Assembly (NCBI GenBank): GCA_018806915.1
Contig: JAGKQI010000079.1
Coordinates: 62,001 to 126,000 of the forward strand
Reading direction: 5' to 3'
Source of the DNA: Phytophthora colocasiae
Lineage: Eukaryota; Oomycota; Peronosporomycetes; Peronosporales; Peronosporaceae
Length of the DNA: 64,000 nt
Position 1 is the first letter of the stretch. The number at the start of each line of letters is the position of its first letter. Of the stretch, positions 21,102-31,298 are shown piece by piece. The translations under genes were made by a program, and so were the position numbers. Below the pieces are notes generated by a model. It was not told where the DNA came from and ran no database searches. It saw only the letters and a program-made list of their open reading frames with translations.

Positions 21102-22973
21102 ATGCCTCCTACCTACACGTGGAAAACGGTGTGCAGCGATATGGCTCGTGAGGATGCCCAGCTCCTTGTTGAGGACTTGAAGTTCTTCATTATCGTGAAG
21201 AGCCAGCTGGTTCCATGTGTTGTGTGCGCCCTGACACGGCCGCATAAGATGCGATACCAGTTGCTGAAGTGTTCGTCGGAAACTTGCAAGGCCGCGACGC
21301 CGTATGACGCTTGCCCGTGGACTGGCAAGATTCTCACTTGCCAAGAGCTGAATCGAGTAACCGTGATGGAGCACGGAGCTCATGAAACGTCCGTCCGAGA
21401 TCCACGCAAGCCCCAGCTGAGACCACGCCTGAAGGACTACGGTCGTGAAATGGCTACCGTTGGGTTGAAGCCAGCTCGAATCCACATGGGAATGAGTCGA
21501 CGTTTCGGATTAACGGAGGACGAAATGCCGACCTTACGTCAAGTACAGTGGTTCGTCGGAAACTTTACGAAGAAGAAGTTGCGCCGTACGGACGACTATG
21601 ACGACATCCTCGATCAAGTTGGCAAGTTGGAATTTGGGTCATCGACAACGGATACGCAACCATTTTCGTTTGGCTGGGCACGTGACAGCGACGGAAAACC
21701 AGATGTGGGTGACGGCTCTGACGAAAACCCTTTCCTGATCGGTTTGACGACCAAGTGTCTGTTACGCAACGCCGCTCGGGACCCGACCTCGTTCGTATTC
21801 CACATGGATGGAACCTTCAAGTTAAACCAAGTGGGATATCCTGTCGTCGTGTGTGGCATCTCGGATCGCGGTAGATCTTTTCACCTTGTGGCTCTCTTCA
21901 TCACGTCTCAACGCCTTGAAAGCCTGTACGTGAAGGCGCTTTTGGCTCTTCGCAAGATGTTCACAGTGATTACCAGCCAGCAACTGTCACTGAAATATGT
22001 GATGGCAGATGCTGAGGCTGGCCAACTGAATGCCGTTACCCAAGTATTTGGCATGGACTCCGACCTGACCTATTTGATGTGCTTCTATCACGTAATGGCC
22101 AAGGTACATGAGAGGCTCAAAGGTGTTCCGGTTTCGTTGCGGGAGCAGGTGGTTACCGACATTTACGACCTTCATTTCTCCTCAAGCCAAAGTGTCTATG
22201 ACGAACTGGTACAAACAGTACTTGCCAAATGGTCGGGCGAGGATCAGTTGTTGGCGTTTCGAAGCTACTTTGAGGCCATTTGGATGACCAGTTCGTTCCA
22301 CCGCTGGCAATGCTTCCACACACCAGGTGGATATGCGACGACCAACAATCCCGTTGAGCAGTTCAACCGTCTGATCAAGCGAGACTACACGCTCCGCACG
22401 AAACACAAGATCGGAACGTTGATCCGTTTGCTGGCCGACTGCTGTGGACACCAGTCGGTTAGTACCCGACCGTTCAAGGAAGCTCCTCAAGCCACACAGC
22501 AATTAAAGGCTCGTGTAAAAGACTTTCGCCTCCGCGGCTTGCTCCAAGACATGACTCCGACCCGGTCGAGCATTGAGTTCTTGCTCGTATCCCCAAACCC
22601 GGATATGGTGCGTGTGCTGTCACGCGGATGTCATCGCGTGTTCTTACCGGAATTGGGTCGAACTCGCGAAGTAGCTCCTATTTCGGCACAGATGGGAGCA
22701 AACTATGCGCGGATGGAAGTTGAAGGCCAACCAAAAGGTGGTTGGTATGTGGATGTTCGGCGCCTAAGCTGCGGATGCAAGTATAACTTCAAGTTTGCCA
22801 TTTGCATCCACGTGGTTTTCGCTTTGCAAGTCAAGTACTACACTGGCTTGGACGGCAAGCGAACACTTGTCAACCGTTCTGTTTCGCATAGAAAACGGAA
22901 GACTCCTGCGGACACGACCCGCGTTCCACCGGGGCGTCCTCGATCGAACGGACACGCATTAAACCGAGAATAA
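21102..22973 (+). CDS. MULE transposase
   Basis: Cut-and-paste transposase of the Mutator superfamily, 623 residues from ATG 21102 (the frame is open further upstream, but only from a GTG and through a C-rich run). The N terminus has a Cys/His zinc-binding region (CVVC, C57, C62, C71, C80, then H91/H94) of the WRKY-GCM1/FLYWCH type. The DDE core has D236 (VFHMDGTFK), D303 (VMADAEAG), CFYHV and E419 (NNPVEQFNR). A SWIM zinc finger (CGCKYNF then CIH) lies in the C-terminal part. All catalytic residues are present and no frame break is seen. Confidence 0.92.
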   Translation: MPPTYTWKTVCSDMAREDAQLLVEDLKFFIIVKSQLVPCVVCALTRPHKMRYQLLKCSSETCKAATPYDACPWTGKILTCQELNRVTVMEHGAHETSVRDPRKPQLRPRLKDYGREMATVGLKPARIHMGMSRRFGLTEDEMPTLRQVQWFVGNFTKKKLRRTDDYDDILDQVGKLEFGSSTTDTQPFSFGWARDSDGKPDVGDGSDENPFLIGLTTKCLLRNAARDPTSFVFHMDGTFKLNQVGYPVVVCGISDRGRSFHLVALFITSQRLESLYVKALLALRKMFTVITSQQLSLKYVMADAEAGQLNAVTQVFGMDSDLTYLMCFYHVMAKVHERLKGVPVSLREQVVTDIYDLHFSSSQSVYDELVQTVLAKWSGEDQLLAFRSYFEAIWMTSSFHRWQCFHTPGGYATTNNPVEQFNRLIKRDYTLRTKHKIGTLIRLLADCCGHQSVSTRPFKEAPQATQQLKARVKDFRLRGLLQDMTPTRSSIEFLLVSPNPDMVRVLSRGCHRVFLPELGRTREVAPISAQMGANYARMEVEGQPKGGWYVDVRRLSCGCKYNFKFAICIHVVFALQVKYYTGLDGKRTLVNRSVSHRKRKTPADTTRVPPGRPRSNGHALNRE

Positions 22974-23065
22974 AGCGGTCGTTGCAGTTTTTTTTTTAAC
23001 TATGAAACGGATATGCTTGAAACAAGCGTCAGTTCTTTATTCATTCTCAAACTTTCTTCGCTACA

Positions 23066-23560
23066 ATGGCCGCTCCGACCAACGCCCAAGCTCCCCCGTC
23101 CGCGTTCGTGGCATTTTTCGACTGGTGCAAGAATCACCTTAAGGAAAGCGGACGGGGGAGGTTGGATGAGGCAGCCGCCCGGTATTTGAGGTCGTGGGGC
23201 CTCATTCAAGCTGACGCGTCCTCAAATACCGGGGACGCGATCAAGCGTCTTCTCGACTCGGTCCCCCACCCGCGCATCACCAAGGCCCGTCTGGTTGAAG
23301 CTGCATCCCAAGGAAGTGGAGCGGGTGAGGTAGAGTGGGTTCTGCCAAGTGGAACCGATCTTCAAGGTCGTCCGACTTACCAGATGAGGACCATTTTGGA
23401 GGACCGACGTGTCAACGGAAGGGTGGAATTCCTAACCACCTGGGAGCCTACCTGGGAGCCAGCTGCGAATCTCCCCTCGGGTGAGTTGAAGAAATTCCGG
23501 CAACGCAAGCGCCGTAAAGTTGAGCGCGCCTACATTGAAGCTGAAGCTGAGGAAGACTAA
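23066..23560 (+). CDS. Chromodomain protein encoded by the MULE
   Basis: A 164-residue frame 92 bp after the transposase, in the same orientation and inside the same terminal repeats. Residues 127-155 read as a chromodomain: an RTILEDRR-type beta strand, NGRVEFLTTW, and TWEPAANL, the TWEP box typical of chromo and chromo-shadow folds. The N-terminal half is helical and uncharacterised; the C terminus is basic then acidic. Chromodomains bind methylated histone tails, so the protein may steer insertion toward or away from heterochromatin; that is inference. Such a companion is not part of canonical Mutator elements that I know. Confidence 0.65.
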   Translation: MAAPTNAQAPPSAFVAFFDWCKNHLKESGRGRLDEAAARYLRSWGLIQADASSNTGDAIKRLLDSVPHPRITKARLVEAASQGSGAGEVEWVLPSGTDLQGRPTYQMRTILEDRRVNGRVEFLTTWEPTWEPAANLPSGELKKFRQRKRRKVERAYIEAEAEED

Positions 23561-23755
23561 TGAAAAGAGAACGATAGTTTGCAGCTACGTATTATTTGAT
23601 TTTAGATAATAAAAAAATGCAAACTTTTATCTTGAGCTTGAACACTCCCGCAACGACAAGCAACAATGCAAACCAGTAGCCATCAGCTAGAACGGTACAG
23701 GGTCTAGCCCTTCAACACGTTCAGCACAAGCCACCGGCCCGCACCATACACTTGC

Positions 23756-23985
23756 CGTCGCGCCATAGATGTATGTTGCATGTTGTAGTCGTATAGCCAG
23801 CAGACGTCGTATACGCAAGCGAGTCGGGGGCGCCGCCATGCCAGTTGCAGCCGAGGCACGTCGCGCCATAGATGTATGTTGCATGTTGTAGTCGTATAGC
23901 CAGCAGCTCCGTCGTATACGCGAGTCACGTCCGCAAGCGAGTCGGGGGCGCCGCCATGCCAGTTGCAGCCGAGGCACGTCGCGCT
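23756..23985. repeat. Tandem repeat in the MULE 3' non-coding part
   Basis: A unit starting CGTCGCGCCATAGATG occurs at 23756-23858 (103 bp) and 23859-23976 (118 bp, with a 15-bp inner extension), and a third copy begins at 23977 and breaks off. It lies between the chromodomain ORF and the right terminal repeat, a usual place for MULE subterminal arrays. Confidence 0.8.
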
Positions 23986-24313
23986 GCTTGTAGTAGTTGG
24001 TGTTAGCTGGAAAAAAGCCGAATGAGGTTGGAGTGAGAGGCTGGCCCAGCTTCCATCCAATCAGTGACATCCACCATTGATTGGATGACAGCAAAGGACG
24101 TGGACAGGTCACGTCCTGGAATCTTATCTGTGTGGCACACAGATATTGTGTGTGCTTTATGTTTGTTAGCGTGTGTTTTTGCTATTTTGTCACTGCCACT
24201 TGGCTTGAGATGCTCCGCTGATCGTTTTCCTGTTGCCCTTATCATTCTGTTTGTTTGTTCCGACCTCCTCTGCGGTGACGCACATGTACAAACGGTCGTT
24301 GAGAGCTCGTTGA

Positions 24314-25024
24314 TTGTGTGTAAATGGCGCTCTACTGCAGTATGAGAGCAAGATTGACCCGCACTTCTGCTACGTGCTGGCATCGTGGATGGGCCTGCAG
24401 GTTGGCATTCTAGCTTTACAACAGCGCTATGGTCCGAGATTCTTTGTGCCTGCGCGGTTCTTACCTGTGAAGTACAACTACGAACGGCGCATCAATCTGC
24501 AGGAACTGGCACTGCTTAAAGATGGCGACAATTCTATCGACTGTGTGATCTGCATGGTGGAGTTGGACATTGAAGCTCGCGACTACATGATCGCGCCATG
24601 CGACCACATCTTCCACCGCGAGTGTCTGCAAGGTTGGATGCAGGTCAAAATGGAGTGTCCAACATGTCACCAGAGCCCTAAGCTGGAGGATCAGTGGCGC
24701 TTGCAGAGACATTACCATCGGGAAAGCGGTGAGGAAGTTGTCCGGGCAGCCGTAAAAGTAGAGCGGCAGAAATAGTCTCAAAGCGCTAATGCCGTAGAGA
24801 TACCCTAAATCGAAAGGATTCCAAACCTCCCTGGAAACACACGCAATTGTTATGATCAACGCAGCCAACGGAAGAGCAAAACTGAAAACATACCTGCGCA
24901 CCATTGTGGACGATTTGTGGGATCCAGAACGAGTAGCAAATGAATACCAGCACGGGTAAGTGATTCTTTGGTTTCAAAGCACAACGAATCAGTCAAGTTA
25001 AACCACTCATAACAACCACAATTG
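24314..25024 (+). pseudogene. Broken duplicate of the TUL1-like ligase 3' exons
   Basis: 24336-24668 on the plus strand repeats the RING exon of the intact gene (VICMVELDIEARDYMIAPCD region), nearly unchanged up to CPTCH, where it runs into unrelated codons. The preceding exons lie just downstream (about 24690-24990) but on the minus strand. The RING exon is thus inverted against its neighbours, so the unit cannot be spliced as in the parent. It has no 5' two thirds of the gene. A truncated RING protein could still be read from 24314 if transcribed, but nothing suggests it is. Confidence 0.8.
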
Positions 25025-25085
25025 CGAGCAAACCATAGTGGTTGGGTCGGACCAGGTAGCCTAGTGGCCGTGTTGTTATCACCTT

Positions 25086-25284
25086 TGTTGAAGTGGCCAT
25101 TTTATCTGGTACAGTGTACCCTGAGCTGATAAACCTGTGGATGCTGTTATACTAGATTAGCGTATTACTATAGAAGAAGTCTTACATTAAGTCTGCTTCT
25201 CCTCTCTCTAATAAAGCTCACTTCGCCTTTCACTGAGTACAACAAACATCTCTTCTTTCTACACTACTTACGCTACTCGCCAGA
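25086..25284 (+). repeat. Copia 5' LTR
   Basis: Starts TGTTGAAGTGGCC and ends CTCGCCAGA. Matches 48011-48219 over nearly its whole length with several block differences. ACCTT precedes it. Confidence 0.8.
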
Positions 25285-25296
25285 GGTTATGAGCCC
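25285..25296 (+). promoter_or_regulatory. Copia primer-binding site, half-tRNA(iMet) type
   Basis: GGTTATGAGCCC immediately follows the LTR. Its complement GGGCTCATAACC is the anticodon arm of eukaryotic initiator tRNA-Met. Priming from an internally cleaved initiator tRNA is established for copia, so this fits the family and fixes the LTR end. Confidence 0.7.
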
Positions 25297-27122
25297 AAGA
25301 TAAGCCTCAAGCGACGATTCATCGGCGCCGAAAACTTTGACGTGTGGAAGACTCGCGTGTGCGCAGCACTCGATGGCAAGCACCTGCTCTGCTACGTGAA
25401 GCAGCTCGACTACGATGGTGTGTCAGAAGAACAGAGTGAAGAGAGCGCTAGTGACATGTCCGACGATGATGATCCTCCATCCAAGCCCCCCAAGGACGCT
25501 GAAGTCGACGCTGACGCTGTTGACTACGAGGAGAGCGACGACGAGCTTAAACCACCCTCGAACTCTGATGATGCAGCTCAGATGGGTCGATCAAGCGCAA
25601 CGAGCTTCCAGCCATCCATCGCGTGAAGCTCGCCGAGTACGTAAGCGCTCGAAGAAAGAGAAGCCTCAGCCTCTTACCCAGTGTGAGCGCCGTCACCAAG
25701 TAGCCAAGACCAAAGCTTTCTTGATGAAGACGATGGACAACATGCACGTGCGGCTGGTCAAAACTCGTACGAGCTTTTCAACTACATCTGCCAGAAGTAC
25801 GAGGGAGCAGCCTTTCACGGTGACCCGTACTTCATCCAACACTACTTGATGGAGATCAAGTATGACGAAGGATCTGACTTGACTGAATTCTTTCTCAAAC
25901 TTGAGAACGCGATGAAAGCCGCGTCAGAAGCCACCGAGTCGGTGATGACCGAGGGGCAGAAGTCTATCTACCTGTTCCATTCGATGCCCAAGTCGTGGAA
26001 GGATGATCTCCGCATTTGGAAGGACCAACGGAAGTATATCCCATATGAAGATCTCAAGCAGAGTATCGAAGGCAAGGTTCGTGACCTCCAAGCTCAGGAG
26101 CGCTACACCTGGGCCAAGGGTACCCCTGAGGCTCCTGCAACCAAGGGTGAGCGAGCTCTTGTGGCAATTGGGCCTTCTGCATCGCATGCTCCAGAGCGCG
26201 ACAATGTCAATATCTGCTCGTACTGTGATCGCCCACGCCACAACATTCGCCAGTGCCGCGGTCTACAAAAGGACTTGCGTGATGGACGAGTGAAAGCTGG
26301 AACGATACTGCCAGCAAATTTTGCTTTCAAGGGTAACTCGTAGCGCGATCATCCGTATCGGAACTCAAACAATGGGAACAACAGGCGCATCTACAAGGGA
26401 AGCAACAACCGAGATTTTAAGGGCAACAACGGCAACAACAACAAGAAACACGGGAACGGTAGCAAACAACGTGGACAAGAGTGCTACAAGGATCGCCCTC
26501 TCGAGTCAGACAATGACAACGATGATGACAACGACAATGATTCCGGCAACCGTAAGGTGTCTCGCCAAGGACGTCGTGATACCGGTCTCATTGCTGTCGC
26601 TACCACAGTTATTCCCCAGTTCAGCCTTACCGCTCAAGCCAAGGTTGAACCTGACCCCACCTGGACGATCGGCTCTGGCTGCACACGCCATGTGTCCCAT
26701 GAATCCCAGTGGTTTACTGACATCACCACTAGTGGTGGATCGATCACGGTTGGTGGAAACAACCAGATCCCCATTGAAGGCATTGGACGGGTCGAACTGC
26801 AAGTCTCTGACTCCAAGGGCAACATGAAGAAGCTTATCCTCCATGGTGTCTTGTACGCTCCCCAGCTCCAATTCAGCCTGCTGTCAATTCCAGCAGCGGT
26901 GAAGCATGTTTTGCGCTTCAGCTTTGACCGCAAACAGTGCGCTATGCAAACCGACGAGCGCTTCAAGATCAAGGCACTCATGGCTAACAACACGGACCTG
27001 TATCAGTTCCAAGCCAAGCCAGCAGCACCACCAGCGGCTCTTATTGCCTCAGGTAAGCAACGTTTCTTTCTGCTCTTACATGGACATCCTAACGTTCGTG
27101 TCTTGAATGATCTATCTAGGAG
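25289..27122 (+). pseudogene. Copia gag and protease, frameshifted
   Basis: Gag starts after the primer site (GAENFDVWKTRVCAALDGK around 25325-25382), has an acidic patch, and is frameshifted near 25600-25845. The later part has a CCHC zinc knuckle (CSYCDRPRHNIRQC, about 26215-26256). The protease region reads WTIGSGCTRHV at about 26662-26694; copia proteases have DSG here, so the catalytic Asp is replaced by Gly, an inactivating change. The frame runs into the LINE at 27106-27122 and the polyprotein resumes at 34454. Confidence 0.88.
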
Positions 27123-27200
27123 TGAAGTGAATTAAATTGATTAACTGGTGAGTGGACAACTCGTTGGACTACAGATATTCTGTCTTAGTTTGGAGCTTGT

Positions 27201-30200
27201 CTAGATTGACGCTTGAGCAATCCATAGATGTGGAGTTTGTTCCAGGTGAACGTCTTTCGGCGGGTCAAATCCAAGTTGTCGGATCAATAGTGTAATTGTT
27301 TTACCATCACAGTCGAGTTGGTTGGCATGTTGGTAGATATACTGGTAGTGCCTCTTAAAGGACGACAGTACGTTTGCCACGTGTGGTAGTTGCGTTTCCG
27401 TTTTCCGAAAGTGTATGTCATTCCGAAGTCTCCATGTTGCATGAAAGGCTACGGCAATCTGAACTCTCCATAGAAATAATATCTCTTGTTGATACTTCCT
27501 CCAATTTTTGCATACATCCTGCGGCTTCGGGAAGAGCAATACTTTCCACTTCAATTCAGCTCTAAAGAATCGTGACCAGAATAACCATATCTGGCGCCAG
27601 AGCGGTTGTAAAGCAGGGCACAAGAAAAAGCAATGTTCCGTCGTCTCTAATGCTTGGCATGTTGGTCGCACACACTGCTGAATTGTTGGATTGAGCGGCG
27701 TCAGGAAGTACAACCGTGAACCCACGGTTAAATCTCCAAGGAAAAGCCGTAGCATCACGTCATGAACCACTGGTAACATGTAGCTCCGCAGCATCAGCAA
27801 GCTTGCCAGTTCCTGGTGTATCCGACGGGGAGGCCATCCAAGATCTTCCATCGGGTGGCGATTGAGCTGAGGTACGTGTTGCAGAAGTTTAGTCCAATCT
27901 TGAGAACGTAGGAAGGGGAAATAACGCGTGTTCGTTGCTACGAATTCTTCTGTGCCAAATACCGGGGGTACCCTAGTGATTTCCACTGTTTGCATTCCTC
28001 CAGCTTGGGGGTCTGGTATGACATGGTGGAAAACTTGAGTGAGCTGCCGATATAGCCTGAAAATGTCGTGTGGGTTGATTTTGGAACCCAGAATTGGGTG
28101 TACTTCAGAGCAAACCATGGTGTAAAAGACCACTGATGTTGGCCAATGACGATTCTCATCTAAGAAGTCTGCTAAGCACTGCTTGTTCTTCTCCGCAAGC
28201 GAACGACATAGGCATCGAAACTTTGGCGTACCGAACCAATAGGTTTCAGTATCAACTTAGAGTCCCGAACCTGGAAATCTTTTAGCTTGCTCCACCAAAT
28301 CGGACAACACAGCGACCACTGCAACGTCTTAACTCGGGTGTGGTGCTCTTCCGGCCATTGAATTCTGTTCCATTCCTTTATTATTCGTCGCCACCACAAT
28401 GGAAGCATCGTGGCTTTCCACCCAGCTGGCTTGGGAGGGTTTTGCAGGAGGAAATCACTCGATCTGGGTCGCGAATAGCTTCCATATCTCGCATTAATCA
28501 TTGCTAATAGTGGTCGATACCAAACATTGTCGTCATCGGTCGGATGAGCCGTAATTGCAGCCACAAAATTCTGTACCAGCTGAAATTGCTGACGCTGAAC
28601 GATGAGTTTCACGTCAGGAACCCCAATTCCGTCCTCGTTTCGTGGTCTTACAGCAAGCCCTTTCCGCACAATATTAACTCCAGCCTTTCCAGTACTCACT
28701 CGATTGTACAGAACATATCGATTCACTATACTCTGCCAACGGTTTATAAATCTGATTGGGATCGATATCTGTGCTGTAAAGTACCAAAGTATCGATAAAA
28801 TTTCGGTTTGCACAATCAACCTCCTTCCGAGTAGTGTTCGCGCTCTTCCTTGCCATTTTTGAAGACGTGCCATCAATTGTTTGTCCAGCTGGCTCGCTAG
28901 CGCTGTAGACGTATCGCCACTTCCAAACGGAAATCCAAGATACTTAACCAGTTCATCTTTCCCTAACGATCGTAGTGGCTCCAACTTTGGTGCAGCGTAC
29001 CGATTATTTAAGTTCATAATAACACTCTTGTCATTATTCAGTTGCGCTCCAGAACCTCCACAATAAATTTCCACCAGTCGTAACTGTGTCTCGAGCTGTG
29101 ATTTCCCTTTCGAGAACAACACCGTATCGTCAGCGAAGAAAGCTACAGGAATACTTAAGGTTTCGTCAACTTTTACGCCTGCATTTCTGTTCGCCCGTAA
29201 GAGGTTTCCCAGCGGTTCCACAGAGAGAGCGAACAAATAAGGGGATAGTGGGTCACCTTGCTTAACACCACGGGTTGGTGTCAGTGAGTCTTGAGCCCAA
29301 CCATTGATCATAAGTGAGCATTTAGTATCTTTATACATCAGACGAATCCATGACAGGAAGCGAGGGCCGAAGCCTTAGCACTCTAGTACCCGAAAGAGGT
29401 ACTGCCTGTTCACCCGATCATACGCTTTAGCGAAGTCCAGAAATGTCGCAATGCCTTTGTGGTTTCGAGATGTCATGAGATGCTGGAGGTCACGAACTAG
29501 CATGATCTGTTGATTGATTCGGCGTCCTGGAATAAACGCTTTTTGATCGGGGTGGACTAACTTCGACATCAATGGCCTCAGTCGGTTAACTAGCACCCGT
29601 TACACAACTTTTATTTCTACAGGCATCAGTGAAATCGGTCGAAAGTTCCCTGGTACGTTCCGATCTCCTTTTTTAAACAACAGTGCCACTGACGAGTATC
29701 GCTGGTGGGGCAAGAGGATTCCCCGTTCCACTTGGTACCGAAACACTAACAGAATTTCCCCAAATATCTGCGGGCAAAGGCGAAAGAAATCACTGGTAAA
29801 GCCATCCGGCCCCGGGGCTGAATGGGGCCGTAATTTAGATATGGCCCCCGCAAATTCTTCCACTGTCAGCTCTCCATCAAGTTTGGCTGCATCATTAGGG
29901 CTTAAACTCCGCTCGATTGAATCTATCAGTTCATTCTGAGCCTCCATATCAACAGCAATGTCTGATCCAGCATTCCGATGCCTTGGATCACCGAAGATTT
30001 CTCCCCAATGTTCTTGAAAACCGTGGCAGATATCTGCTGGATCATTTGACTCACTGCCATCGCTCAATCGAATTGACCGAAATGGAGTATTCCGTAACTC
30101 ATAACGTGGTGGTCGAAAGAAGAATTTGGTACTCTTTTCAGCTTGCGTTACAGCTTGTTCAAAACCGTAGCTAGATCCGAAACTTTCCCAATCGTTTCGG

Positions 30201-31298
30201 CATTCTTCGTATCTTTGCTTTGCGAAATAGTATTCGATTTCGTCTTGATCAGTTGCGTCTTCTTTTGCTACAGCAGCTGCGCATTCTTCTAATTGCTCTC
30301 TTGCCAAAGTAGATTCTTCACGTCTTGTTGAGGACAGATTGTGCTGACATCTTTTCAAATAACCCTTGATTTTTCTTTTCCACGACTTCCACACAATCCC
30401 CGGGTTATTTGAAGCTCTGAGCACCGGAAGAAGTAATTTAGCTTCGTCAACAATATCCTTCTGTAGCTCTGAAATTTGTAGGAGCCATGCTGGAATTCGC
30501 CAAAACCCATAGCCAGTTGGGTGGTGCCATGACGTTAGCTCTACGTGAACCGCTAAATGGTCCCCACCATTTTCCCACGAGGAATAACCCGAGTCATGAT
30601 AGCATTCGGATTGCAGATCATCAGACAGGAAAACGTAATCAATACGATTTTTCCGTGGGCGTGGTCCCGAAAATACAAGATCATTTGGATGATGCAGTCG
30701 CCACACGTCAATGGCGTTAATCTCCGTGAGCCACATCTGTAACGCTGCTCTGCTGGAATCTGGGCCAGGATGCAATGCCGTTGCGTCTAAGGCAGGATCA
30801 ATTGCCAGATATAAAATCTCCACACACTATGTGAATGACATTTTCATCAAATTTCACTGGAAGATTGTTGAAAAATGCTCTCCTAGATGCTGGATCGTTG
30901 GGAGCATAATTATTATGGAGGTAGCACACTTGGTTTGACCACCGTAGCCGGACTAATAGGTACCGATTGGGGATGGTAGCCTGTGACACTATCTCAGCAG
31001 TCTCTACTGCTGGACATGACCCGTGAATTATCGTAGCTATTCCTCCACTCCGTGAAAATCTTGTTTGTCTGCTTTCACCATTCTTGTCCGAGAAAAATAC
31101 ACGACCGCCAAAACTCTGACGTACCAAATAACAAAACCGTTGAGCCTGATTATCGTCCTTGAATCGAGTCTCCTGTAAAAACGAAAAATAAAAATACTTG
31201 AGATGAGTTGAGATCAGGGGATTGCCTCCCCCTTTAATCCCCCTCACATTCCACGACAAAATTTTACACGACTGGCCAATATCCATCCCAACCACCAT
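27201..31298 (-). pseudogene. LINE ORF2: endonuclease, reverse transcriptase, zinc knuckle
   Basis: The ATG at 31296-31298 directly follows the ORF1 stop. Parts in order: endonuclease (31298-30798, LSWNVRGI and LQETRF), more endonuclease and the linker to RT (30823-29600, RPRKNRIDYVF, GDHLAV, then SAPGPDGF and FKKGDRNVPGNFRPISL), RT palm start (29596-29375, FLDFAKAYDRVNR), RT core (29338-28172, GVKQGDPLSPYLF and the catalytic FFADD box), and a C-terminal domain with a zinc-knuckle pattern (28133-27201, CVRPTCQALETTEHCFFLC). Breaks between these blocks at about 30.8, 29.6, 29.36 and 28.15 kb inactivate it. Confidence 0.9.

Larger units (their letters stand above)
20799..24191 (+). mobile_element. 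Mutator-like element (MULE) with chromodomain companion gene
   Basis: About 3.39 kb flanked by the direct repeat ACTGCCAC at 20791-20798 and 24192-24199, inside sequence that is otherwise continuous in the duplicate at 59.2 kb. The ends are imperfect inverted repeats: TGACAGAATGCGGG at the left, TGACAAAATAGC on the other strand at the right. It carries a MULE transposase (21102-22973), a chromodomain ORF (23066-23560) and a non-coding tandem repeat (23756-23985). Both reading frames are open, so the element could be young. Confidence 0.85.
20328..25037 (+). repeat. Duplicated 3' end of the TUL1-like locus, split and rearranged
   Basis: 20328-20798 and 24192-25037 match 58737-60107 in the same overall orientation with scattered differences. 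The source holds the last three exons and 3' flank of the E3 ligase gene. In this copy the match is interrupted by the Mutator-like element (20799-24191), and a block of about 384 bp (24308-24691) that contains the RING exon is inverted relative to the intact gene. Confidence 0.85.

Noticed and set aside
24064..24345. 93-codon ORF at the MULE right end
   Set aside because: Crosses the MULE terminal repeat into the duplicated flank; chance reading frame.
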